Positions 1-6,583 of a stretch of 9,536 nt of DNA are shown here, piece by piece. The DNA is taken from NCBI GenBank assembly GCA_016295275.1, contig JAEDLN010000081.1, forward strand, positions 1 through 9,536, read 5' to 3'. Every line of letters starts with the position of its first letter. Position 1 is the first letter of the stretch. This DNA comes from Kiritimatiellia bacterium. GTDB taxonomy: Bacteria; Verrucomicrobiota; Kiritimatiellia; RFP12; UBA3636. Below the pieces are notes generated by a model. It ran no database searches. It was not told the DNA's origin and saw only the letters and a program-made list of their open reading frames with translations. Position numbers and translations under genes: made by a program.

Positions 1-2
1 AG

Positions 3-755
3 AGCTTTGGAAAACTTCAGGTTCTGAACGGCATTTCGACTTCCATAAAAAAAGGCGAGGTTGTCGTCGTTGTCGGTCCGTCCGGTGGCGGAAAATCGAC
101 TTTTTTGCGCTGTTTGAACCTCCTCGAAACCCCAACGACCGGAAAGATTTGGTTCGGCAACGAGGAAATCGTTTCCGGGGGAGCCCTTCAGCCCGATGGT
201 ACCCATAAAAGGCTTTCCCGCTACGAACGAGAGTCCAACCGCAACCGCTACCGCTCTGAAATGGGAATGGTGTTCCAGCACTTCAATCTGTTCCCCCACT
301 TCTCCGTTCTCGAAAATATCACATTCGCTCCCTGCCTGATTCGCGGCATCGACCCCGAAACGGCAAAGCAAAAGGCGATGTCGCTTCTTGAGCGGATCGG
401 TCTTGCCTCCAAAGCAGACGCTTACCCGAATCAGCTCTCCGGCGGGCAAAAACAGCGCGTCGCCATCGTCCGGTCTCTGGCGATGGAGCCGCAAGTCATG
501 CTTTTCGACGAACCGACCTCCGCACTCGATCCCGAAATGGTCGGAGAGGTTCTTCAGGTGATGAAGGGACTCGCCAAAGCCCACATGACAATGGTCGTCG
601 TCACACATGAAATGTCCTTCGCCCGCGAAGTCGCCGATCGAATCCTGTTCCTCGACCGGGGCATCATTCTCGAGGAGGGGGCACCGGCGCAGCTGTTCGA
701 CCATCCTCAGCACGAACGGACGCGCGATTTCTTGGGTAAAGTTCATAACAAATAA
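3..755 (+). CDS. Polar amino acid ABC transporter ATP-binding protein (5' end missing)
   Basis: This is the cytoplasmic ATPase subunit of an ABC importer, most like the GlnQ/HisP (PAAT) family that takes up polar amino acids. The frame is open from base 3, so the gene starts before the window; comparison with the family suggests only about 10 residues are missing. Numbering from the first visible codon: Walker A GPSGGGKST at 25-33, Q-loop Gln92 within VFQHFNLFPH, signature LSGGQ at 145-149, Walker B VMLFDEP at 165-171 followed by the D-loop SALDP, and switch His202 in VVTHEMSF. The extra 25-30 residues between Walker A and the Q-loop are typical of HisP-like proteins. All catalytic motifs are intact. 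The permease and binding protein are not in view and probably lie upstream. The next gene starts 10 bases after the stop, suggesting co-transcription. The exact substrate cannot be read from the ATPase. Confidence 0.93.
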   Translation, partial: SFGKLQVLNGISTSIKKGEVVVVVGPSGGGKSTFLRCLNLLETPTTGKIWFGNEEIVSGGALQPDGTHKRLSRYERESNRNRYRSEMGMVFQHFNLFPHFSVLENITFAPCLIRGIDPETAKQKAMSLLERIGLASKADAYPNQLSGGQKQRVAIVRSLAMEPQVMLFDEPTSALDPEMVGEVLQVMKGLAKAHMTMVVVTHEMSFAREVADRILFLDRGIILEEGAPAQLFDHPQHERTRDFLGKVHNK

Positions 756-765
756 TCCGAAAGCC

Positions 766-1764
766 ATGGAAGCCGAATCTCTCAAGGTAGCTTATCAAAC
801 ACCAGCGGCCACCATCTATAGAATCAGCAAGTCCCCCATCGACGCTTTTGTGGCTTCCACGCCGGGTACTCGCCGGATCTGCAACGATCCGACCGTGGCC
901 GGAATTGCGTATACCGACGCGTTGAAACAGTCCTGTACCGAAATCTTGCGCGCGATTCCGCTTGATTTGGAGGAAGAGGAGACCGTCGTGGTCAATATCC
1001 TTCGTGGCGGCTTGAATTTCGGTCTGCGCGACGCGCTTGCCCATGCCTACGGATGGAACGCCCATACGACGAGTTTCATTTCGGCGCAACGGGCCCGCGA
1101 CGAGAAAGAGTCCGATGCATGGCATATCACCGAAAACGCCTATCGGAAGGTCTATTTGCCCCCACGCGCCTCTTTCGTCATCGGAGATGTCGTTGCAACG
1201 GGTACATCCTTGCGTTACGGCCTGCAAGAGCTGGTGAGGGCCGCACAAGAACAAAAGATAGACGTCCGCTCCATCGTCTTCTTTACATACGGCGGCATTC
1301 AGGCCGAGCTTATCCTTGCCGAAATCGACAAGACGTGCCGTGACATTTTCCCTAGCTACGAAAGAACCACCCTGATCTACCTTGAGGGTCGTTTCGCCGT
1401 TGCGGAATCCAATACCCCGCTTCATGTCCGTCTTACCGGAACCGATTTGCTCCGACTCGGTGCGCTCATGGCTCCGGAATTCATCGAAAGCCAATACGAA
1501 AATCCCTCTTTTCCGATCGAACGTTGCATCATCTACGACGCCGGCTCTCGGGCATTTTGGCTCTACGAATATATCGCGGATGTCATCGGATACTGGAATC
1601 AGAATCTCCAATTCGCGGAACAGGGCATGACATTCGAACAACTTCTTGCCGAACGGTTTCCCGGTCTCGACTTGAAACGATTCCCCGCCGTCAACCTCAA
1701 AGATCTTTGCATCGAACGTCTCCAGGCTATGGAGAAAATCATCGTCCGCAAAAAGAAACAATAG
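766..1764 (+). CDS. Phosphoribosyltransferase-domain protein, substrate unknown
   Basis: A 332-aa cytoplasmic protein with a type I phosphoribosyltransferase fold. The PRPP-binding loop is VIGDVVATGTS at about 138-148, and an upstream glycine loop, ILRGG at 78-82, resembles the pyrophosphate loop of uracil phosphoribosyltransferase (ILRAG). The first acidic residue of the usual DD pair in the PRPP motif is Gly140; the second, Asp141, is kept. About 130 residues after the core (from about 200) match no domain I recognise; they include a hydrophobic, aromatic stretch around 260-275. The ATG at 766 was chosen because earlier starts in this frame lie inside the ABC ATPase gene; no Shine-Dalgarno is visible. 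It follows the ATPase by 10 bases and ends 8 bases before a terminator hairpin, so it is probably last in that operon. The CodB-like permease next door suggests nucleobase salvage, but this is inference. Confidence 0.82.
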   Translation: MEAESLKVAYQTPAATIYRISKSPIDAFVASTPGTRRICNDPTVAGIAYTDALKQSCTEILRAIPLDLEEEETVVVNILRGGLNFGLRDALAHAYGWNAHTTSFISAQRARDEKESDAWHITENAYRKVYLPPRASFVIGDVVATGTSLRYGLQELVRAAQEQKIDVRSIVFFTYGGIQAELILAEIDKTCRDIFPSYERTTLIYLEGRFAVAESNTPLHVRLTGTDLLRLGALMAPEFIESQYENPSFPIERCIIYDAGSRAFWLYEYIADVIGYWNQNLQFAEQGMTFEQLLAERFPGLDLKRFPAVNLKDLCIERLQAMEKIIVRKKKQ

Positions 1765-1772
1765 TCCCTTCG

Positions 1773-1806
1773 ACCCGTCTCGACGTTTTCGCCGAGGCGG
1801 GTTTTT
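1773..1806 (+). terminator. Intrinsic terminator after the phosphoribosyltransferase gene
   Basis: ACCCGTCTCG (1773-1782) pairs with CGAGGCGGGT (1793-1802) over 10 bp with one G-U wobble. The inner loop can add a CG-TTTT-CG mini-stem. A run of five T (1802-1806) follows directly. This is a well-formed rho-independent terminator 8 bases after the stop codon. Confidence 0.85.
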
Positions 1807-1821
1807 CCAATCCTTCTTACC

Positions 1822-1842
1822 AGCCCTCCGGGGCTCGGTTTT
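1822..1842 (+). terminator. Possible second, weaker terminator hairpin
   Basis: AGCCC (1822-1826) and GGGCT (1831-1835) form a 5-bp stem with a TCCG loop, followed after three bases by TTTT and a pyrimidine-rich stretch. It may back up the terminator just upstream, or lie in the leader of the permease gene that starts at 1888. The stem is short, so this is a tentative call. Confidence 0.35.
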
Positions 1843-1887
1843 CTTCTACCCACACTCTGATCATCAACCTTAACAATCCTTCCTGCA

Positions 1888-3264
1888 ATGGCTCACAACG
1901 ATTTTGAACAGACTAGCGTTTCTGCCTTCCAACGGCGCGGATTCCTCTCCATGTTCGTAATTATGCTCGGATTCACCTTCTTCTCCGCTTCCATGTGGAC
2001 CGGATCGACCCTCGGAAATGGTCTTTCTCTGAAGGGATTCTTCGGTGCCGTCCTTGTCGGCAACCTGTTTCTCGGCGCATACACCGGACTTCTGGCTTTC
2101 ATCGCCGCCCGTACCGGACTCTCCGTACACTTGCTCTCCCGCTACGTCTTCGGTCGCTATGGCGCCTTCATCCCCTCCGCCGTTCTTGCGTTTACGCAAA
2201 TCGGATGGTTCGGCGTCGGTGTTGCGATGTTCTCGATCCCCACGACAACCTTTTTGATGGAAATTCCGGCCATTCAGGCCTCTTGGATTGCCGCCGGTCC
2301 GACTTGCTCCGTCTTCGGCGCTGCGGATATTCCCGTCCGGCTGCTCTGGATCCTGACAATCGCCGCCGGCATTTTGATGTCCGCGTCCGCCTATTTCGGA
2401 ATTAAGGCTCTCCATATCATCTCCCTCGTAGCCGTTCCTGCTATCGCAATCTTCGGCTGCTACTCCGCGATTCGTGCCCTCTTCTTCGACGCCCTTCCGG
2501 CCGAACTCGTCACAGATACGGTCAAAACCGGCTGGGATGTCGCGCGTACCTATAGCCCTACGCCCGATAAAGCGCTTACCGTTTCCGCGGCCATCTCCCT
2601 TGCTATCGGTTCCTTCATCTCCGGCGGTTCCTGCACACCCGACTTCGCCCGGTTCGCAAAAAGCTCGAAAATCGCCGTCATCACGACCGTTATCGCATTC
2701 TTTATCGGCAACTCCCTCATGTTCTTCTTTGGCGCCGCAGGTGCCATGGTCTATGACACCAACGACGTCTCCGTCGTCTTGAAAATTCAGGGACTCCTCC
2801 TGCCTGCGATTATCGTTCTCGGCCTCAATATCTGGACGACTAACGATAATGCCCTCTACACCTCCGGTCTCGGAATTGCCAACATTACCGGTTTTCCGAA
2901 GCGCTTTATCGTCATTTTCAACGGTCTCCTCGGAACCCTTGCCGCCATTTGGCTCTACGACAACTTCTGCGGCTGGCTGAATATCCTCAATACCTTCATC
3001 CCGCCTTGCGGCGCTCTGCTCGTCATCGACTACTTCCTCGCGAAACGAAACTATCCGTCCATCGAAAAGATGACCTTCTCCAACGTTTCCGTTCCCGCCG
3101 TCATCGCATGGGCCGTCGGCTCGACTACCGCCCTTTACACGAGCGGTCTGATCGCTTCATTTGGCTGCAAATGGGGCCTTCCCGCCGTCAACGGCATGGC
3201 CGTCACGGCAATCGTCTATCTCGTGGCCAAACTCGCATCCTCTTCAAAATCACCCGCAGCGTAA
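1888..3264 (+). CDS. codB: Cytosine permease, CodB-like (NCS1 family)
   Basis: An inner-membrane nucleobase importer of the NCS1 family, expected to take up cytosine or a related base by cation symport. The 458 aa are hydrophobic throughout and match E. coli CodB as I recall it over nearly the whole length: FSASMWTG at 32-39, TQIGWFGVGVAMF around 103-115, GSFIS near 245, GNSLMFFFGAAGA around 272-284 and NIWTTNDNALY at 314-324, with a CIPP-like loop (FIPPCGALL) later. About 12 membrane helices are expected. It is some 40 residues longer than the E. coli protein; the extra length sits mainly in a loop near 125-150 and another near 200-225. There is no Shine-Dalgarno before the ATG. Terminators flank it on both sides, suggesting its own transcript. 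No codA (cytosine deaminase) gene is visible. The family call is firm; the exact base carried is not. Confidence 0.93.
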   Translation: MAHNDFEQTSVSAFQRRGFLSMFVIMLGFTFFSASMWTGSTLGNGLSLKGFFGAVLVGNLFLGAYTGLLAFIAARTGLSVHLLSRYVFGRYGAFIPSAVLAFTQIGWFGVGVAMFSIPTTTFLMEIPAIQASWIAAGPTCSVFGAADIPVRLLWILTIAAGILMSASAYFGIKALHIISLVAVPAIAIFGCYSAIRALFFDALPAELVTDTVKTGWDVARTYSPTPDKALTVSAAISLAIGSFISGGSCTPDFARFAKSSKIAVITTVIAFFIGNSLMFFFGAAGAMVYDTNDVSVVLKIQGLLLPAIIVLGLNIWTTNDNALYTSGLGIANITGFPKRFIVIFNGLLGTLAAIWLYDNFCGWLNILNTFIPPCGALLVIDYFLAKRNYPSIEKMTFSNVSVPAVIAWAVGSTTALYTSGLIASFGCKWGLPAVNGMAVTAIVYLVAKLASSSKSPAA

Positions 3265-3275
3265 CCAAACGATAC

Positions 3276-3303
3276 CCCTAAAACGTCTCTTCCGAGACAT
3301 TTT
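3276..3303 (+). terminator. Terminator-like hairpin after codB
   Basis: GTCTC (3285-3289) and GAGAC (3294-3298) close a TTCC loop. Beyond a C/A mismatch, AAAA (3280-3283) pairs with TTTT (3300-3303), and CCC/GGG can extend the base past a bulged T. Because both A and T runs flank the core stem, it could stop transcription in either direction. It begins 11 bases after the codB stop. Confidence 0.65.
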
Positions 3304-3315
3304 GGGCGTCTTTTC

Positions 3316-3338
3316 GCAGGACCGCGATCAGGTCCTGC
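3316..3338. other. Perfect 8-bp inverted repeat in the intergenic region
   Basis: GCAGGACC (3316-3323) and GGTCCTGC (3331-3338) form a perfect 8-bp stem with a 7-base loop. No T run follows on either strand, so it is not a typical intrinsic terminator. It could extend RNA structure at the end of the codB transcript or be a protein-binding site. The role is unknown. Confidence 0.5.
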
Positions 3339-3376
3339 TCCCATTCTCTGGAAAAAGCTTCAATTGCTCCTATCAC

Positions 3377-3405
3377 TTGACTTTTGAACGCTTTTTTCAG
3401 AGAAT
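3377..3405 (+). promoter_or_regulatory. Possible sigma70-type promoter for the GH127-like gene
   Basis: TTGACT (3377-3382) matches the -35 consensus at 5 of 6 positions. After a 17-base spacer, GAGAAT (3400-3405) matches the -10 consensus at 4 of 6. Transcription would start near 3412 and give a leader of about 60 bases before the ATG at 3475. It lies after the codB terminator, where a promoter is expected. It was called by eye only. Confidence 0.4.
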
Positions 3406-3429
3406 TTCCTTTGTAGGGGGCGGACCTCA

Positions 3430-3466
3430 GAAAGTGCTTTGCAAAACTTTCCCGTTCCCAAAGCAC
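3430..3466 (+). promoter_or_regulatory. Overlapping alternative hairpins in the leader before the GH127-like gene
   Basis: GTGCTTTG (3434-3441) and CAAAGCAC (3459-3466) are a perfect 8-bp inverted repeat with a 17-base loop, ending 8 bases before the ATG at 3475. A second pairing, GAAAGT (3430-3435) with ACTTTC (3446-3451), shares bases with the first, so the two hairpins exclude each other. This could be a structured leader that controls translation, or a protein-binding site. Chance pairing in a short region is not excluded. Confidence 0.35.
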
Positions 3467-3474
3467 ATCCGGTC

Positions 3475-5274
3475 ATGACACTCCCCTCCCGTAAATCTGC
3501 CCCCCTAAAGTATAAGCGCTTCGATATTCAGGCGCAGGCTTCTCTCGCCTTAGACCATTTGACGGGTTTTGTCGATCCTGCTTTGGATTGCCTTCCTTAC
3601 GGTCAGGTCGTCCCATTTACGGGCAAGCCCTTTGCGGAACACTCCCGCCAGGATGATGCCGAATTCATCGCTTCTTGGTTCGAAGCCATCTCCTGCACAC
3701 GAGAAATCCTCTCCACGACCCGTGGCAAGGACGTCGAAGATTCGCTCCGGAAACAGCTGCTGGAAACAGGGTGGGAAAAGAGTACCGGCCTTCGCTATCC
3801 AAAACGCCGTCCTTGGACCGGAGACGTCGATTATTGCGTGCTGAGCGAAATGTCGGTCGTCCTTTCCGCTCTCAACCGGATGATCGAGTTGGATCCGGAC
3901 GATCGGCAGGCAAACGCTCGCGCCGATGCCCTGATCGCCGGTCTCCACTCCCTTGCGACGCCCCATACGCGTCGCCTGACGCCACAAGGCGTTTTCCCCC
4001 TCCACATGGTTGTCTATTCCTTCCCTGGCGATGTCGTCATCCATGGGAAAGGGTTTGTTTCGGGAGAATCGACCGGTTTTTCCGATTCTGTTTTGAGGAA
4101 TGCGACTCTCATCCATCCCCTTATGGTTCATTACGAACTCAAAAAGGATGAGACCTCCCTCGATTTGGCGGTCGGTCTCGCAAATTACTTGACCGGACTC
4201 TCCCACTTTTTCTCCAACAAAACCGAATTCCAGGGCGAGGTACACTCCGCCCTCCAAACCGCCGCGGGTCTCGCCCGTATCGGTCGCGTGCTCTCGCAAG
4301 ACCGCTATGTCGCTCGCGCCAAATCGCTTTACGACTACGTCCGCCGCAACGGCTCCTCCTTCGGCTGGGTGCCCGAGCACCTTCAGTGGCAACTGATGTC
4401 CCTAGAACTCTGCGATGCCACGGCCGTCGCCGATATGATGCTCTGCGGCCTCGAACTGGTCGATTGCTCCTTTCCCGAATACTGGGACGATGTCCATCGC
4501 TTCATGCGAAACCATCTCGCCCAATCGCAAATCGACGACGTCTCCTTTATTCCAAATCCCGCCGACCCTCCGAAAGATACGCCGCAACGGACGTATGACA
4601 ATATCGGTCAACGCCTCCGCGGCGCATTTTGCAGCAATTCCTGCCCGGATTTCGTTCCGCTTGTCCGAGACCAATACCCCGCTTGCCGAGCCTTCTCCGC
4701 ACGCGCCGCCGCAGCGGCTCCGCGTAGTATGCTCTGGGCATATCGCCGAGCCGTCGATATCAACGAAAAACACGATCTGATTACCATCAATTTCCCGATC
4801 AACCTCGAAAACGGATACGCCAAAATCTCGGTCGGATATCCAAATTCCGGAGAAATCGAAATCAAAACGAAAAAGGCTTGCCGGATCAATCTCCGAGCAT
4901 ACCCATGGATGACTCCGCCGCACGAGGCTGCCATAGACGGGCACCCCGCAGGTATCGAACGCCGGGATGATCTTATCGCGTTCCCAAAATGCCCCGCCGG
5001 TTCAATCGCGCTTTTCCGTCATGAAATGAAGACAAGCCGGATTCTTGAAAAGGTCATGAATCTCGACTTTTTCGGACTCTGGCGAGGTCCCGATATGGTC
5101 GATATCCTGCCGCATACGTCTGGTTCCGGCTACCGCCTCTATCAACGAGTGGAAGGGGCACCGCGAGACCCTGTCTCCAAAATCACCCACCACGGAACCG
5201 AATTGAAGACCTTCCTCGAACCTCCCGTTTCCAAGGAAATGCGCCTGAACCGGAGAAAGGCACCGCGCGGCTAA
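3475..5274 (+). CDS. GH127-like (DUF1680-type) (alpha/alpha)-barrel protein, possible glycosidase
   Basis: A 599-aa protein without a signal peptide, so probably cytoplasmic. Residues from about 20 to 400 are helix-rich with repeated hairpin patterns, as in (alpha/alpha)6-barrel glycosidases. From about 434 the sequence turns to beta strands, with a RINLRAYPW segment at 470-478 like the arginine-rich strand (RIPxW) of the GH127 C-terminal sandwich. Glu311-Leu-Cys313 resembles the E-x-C zinc-ligand motif of the GH127 beta-L-arabinofuranosidase HypBA1. The usual adjacent Cys pair about 79 residues later is replaced here by Cys386 and Cys390. YWDDVHRFMRNHL near 336-348 also fits the family pattern. 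ATG 3475 is preferred over TTG 3439, which lies inside a hairpin; neither has a Shine-Dalgarno. Activity and substrate are unproven, and it may be a diverged or inactive relative. The next gene starts 43 bases later with no terminator between, so they may be co-transcribed. Confidence 0.6.
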   Translation: MTLPSRKSAPLKYKRFDIQAQASLALDHLTGFVDPALDCLPYGQVVPFTGKPFAEHSRQDDAEFIASWFEAISCTREILSTTRGKDVEDSLRKQLLETGWEKSTGLRYPKRRPWTGDVDYCVLSEMSVVLSALNRMIELDPDDRQANARADALIAGLHSLATPHTRRLTPQGVFPLHMVVYSFPGDVVIHGKGFVSGESTGFSDSVLRNATLIHPLMVHYELKKDETSLDLAVGLANYLTGLSHFFSNKTEFQGEVHSALQTAAGLARIGRVLSQDRYVARAKSLYDYVRRNGSSFGWVPEHLQWQLMSLELCDATAVADMMLCGLELVDCSFPEYWDDVHRFMRNHLAQSQIDDVSFIPNPADPPKDTPQRTYDNIGQRLRGAFCSNSCPDFVPLVRDQYPACRAFSARAAAAAPRSMLWAYRRAVDINEKHDLITINFPINLENGYAKISVGYPNSGEIEIKTKKACRINLRAYPWMTPPHEAAIDGHPAGIERRDDLIAFPKCPAGSIALFRHEMKTSRILEKVMNLDFFGLWRGPDMVDILPHTSGSGYRLYQRVEGAPRDPVSKITHHGTELKTFLEPPVSKEMRLNRRKAPRG

Positions 5275-5317
5275 GTCTCCGTTTATCTTTACTCCCCCTT
5301 CTCTTCAACAGAATCCC

Positions 5318-6583
5318 ATGCGTTGCGAAATCCATCCTCTTCGTCCTTTCCGGACTCTGATATTCGCCCTTTTCCTCCTCGCAGCGCAATTTGCCTTCTG
5401 CGCAATCCGCATTTGTCCTTCCTGTAGCTGGGAGGTCGGGGAAAACGCCCGGTTCTGTTCCCATTGCGGTGCCGCTTTGTCGATCGAAAGCGCCGCCCAG
5501 ACCGTCCAGCCTGCCATTCGCACGAATGATGCCGCGCCCGCATCCGGCGAAAACACCGATCTGGCCGAAGACGTTCGCACCGTTTCCAAAAGCGATGCCG
5601 CAATCTTCTCCCGCAAGGCCCGCGCCCCAGGTGTCGCATTGGCCGCCGTGCGCAACACGCTCGCCGTTCTTTCCATTGCGCCGGACGCCCTTCCCCAAAA
5701 TGTCGTAGGAAGCCTCCGGAAACGCGAAACCGAAAATCTTGCCGTTCTTTCCACCGCCTCCGTCCAATGCCCGATGTGCAGTGGCCGCGGAAAGGTCAAG
5801 CCCGCCTCCCCTCCGAAAAACACCAATACGGCACGAAGAGCCGGCGGTCCGGCGATCAAACGAATCGAGAGTGCGTCCGTAGAAGACTTGAACCGGGAAC
5901 GCCAGGTATTCGAAACCTGCCCCTTCTGCCATGGGTCCGGAATGGTGCGCGCCTCGCGCGATCGAAAGGAACTCGATGGCCTGATCCGTCTCGCGGCCCG
6001 GGATTACGAACAATTGGCCCGTGGCGATGGACGCGTTTCCTTTCAAGGTGTATTCGTTCCGCTGAAGTGGGAAAGCAGTTTGACGATTCGCCAACGGTGC
6101 ACGATCGCCCGGCACGCGCCCCATGCCGGAGAATGCGAAACCTGCGCGGGTCTCGGTACCGTTCCATGCCAAACCTGCTCCGGAATCGGTCGGATCGTCT
6201 GCCCGAATGCCGATTTCCATTCCATGAAACATCTGCGCCAGACCGCGACTTCCGGCGGAAACGATAAGATTCAACGGGTGGAAGATACCCTGATTTCCTA
6301 CAGCGGCGCCAATACGCTTTGCCCGCAATGCAATCGAAGCGCTTCCCTCACCGGCTCCATCGTCTGCCCCGCTTGCTCCGGAAAAGGAATTGCCATCTGC
6401 AAGACCTGCACCGGAACCCGTCTCCGCGACAATTGCCGCACGTGCAAGGGCGATGGTGTCCAATCCTGCCGGAATTGCCGCGGAACCGGGACCGATCGCC
6501 ATACCGGCGAACCATGCGCCGAATGCGACGGACAAAAAATCACGATGTGCCAATCCTGCGATGGTACCGGTTATGGACGCTGA
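5318..6583 (+). CDS. Exported or membrane-anchored CxxC-rich zinc-finger protein with DnaJ-type repeats
   Basis: A 421-aa protein with a basic N-terminus and a hydrophobic stretch at about 13-29, fitting a signal peptide or anchor; no clear cleavage site or lipobox is visible. A zinc-ribbon-like module follows at once (CPSC 33-36, CSHC 47-50). A low-complexity linker leads to CxxCxGxG modules like the cysteine-rich domain of DnaJ: CPMC 151-154, CPFC 201-204, CETC 273-276, CQTC 284-287, then seven more from CPQC 335-338 to CQSC 411-414. This totals 13 CxxC motifs. There is no J domain (no HPD), so it is not a DnaJ co-chaperone. The modules probably bind zinc and could hold partner proteins, but if exported the cysteines would face an oxidising compartment. 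The kinase gene overlaps its last 11 bases, pointing to a shared function. No Shine-Dalgarno is present. I know of no named family for the full protein. Confidence 0.82.
   Translation: MRCEIHPLRPFRTLIFALFLLAAQFAFCAIRICPSCSWEVGENARFCSHCGAALSIESAAQTVQPAIRTNDAAPASGENTDLAEDVRTVSKSDAAIFSRKARAPGVALAAVRNTLAVLSIAPDALPQNVVGSLRKRETENLAVLSTASVQCPMCSGRGKVKPASPPKNTNTARRAGGPAIKRIESASVEDLNRERQVFETCPFCHGSGMVRASRDRKELDGLIRLAARDYEQLARGDGRVSFQGVFVPLKWESSLTIRQRCTIARHAPHAGECETCAGLGTVPCQTCSGIGRIVCPNADFHSMKHLRQTATSGGNDKIQRVEDTLISYSGANTLCPQCNRSASLTGSIVCPACSGKGIAICKTCTGTRLRDNCRTCKGDGVQSCRNCRGTGTDRHTGEPCAECDGQKITMCQSCDGTGYGR

Noticed and set aside
607..765. Start of the phosphoribosyltransferase gene inside the ATPase gene
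   Set aside because: The extra 53 residues are Ser/Arg-rich frame shadow of the ATPase C-terminus; ATG 766 directly after the stop is more natural.
664..1761. 365-aa open frame on the minus strand
   Set aside because: It lies opposite the phosphoribosyltransferase, which has clear motifs; the antisense protein has none and would read through the terminator region backwards.
3550..4392. 280-aa open frame on the minus strand
   Set aside because: A shadow of the GH127-like gene with no recognisable domain or start signal.
5183..6553. 456-aa open frame on the minus strand
   Set aside because: It is exactly opposite the CxxC-rich gene, is rich in Gly and Ala from the complement of the Cys/Gly repeats, and shows no domain. 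The + strand gene explains the region.
6390..6572. N-terminal extension of the kinase by 61 codons
   Set aside because: It runs through the repeat-coding end of the zinc-finger gene in another frame and gives Ala/Pro-rich, unconserved-looking sequence. Starts at 6573 or 6561 fit coupling better.
6134..6574. CRISPR-like or tandem DNA repeat
   Set aside because: The repeating TGC...TGC pattern follows the codons of CxxC modules; the DNA units differ in length and sequence and are explained by the protein.
5318..6583. DnaJ chaperone
   Set aside because: The CxxCxGxG modules are DnaJ-like, but there is no J domain with HPD, there are far too many modules, and the N-terminus looks exported.
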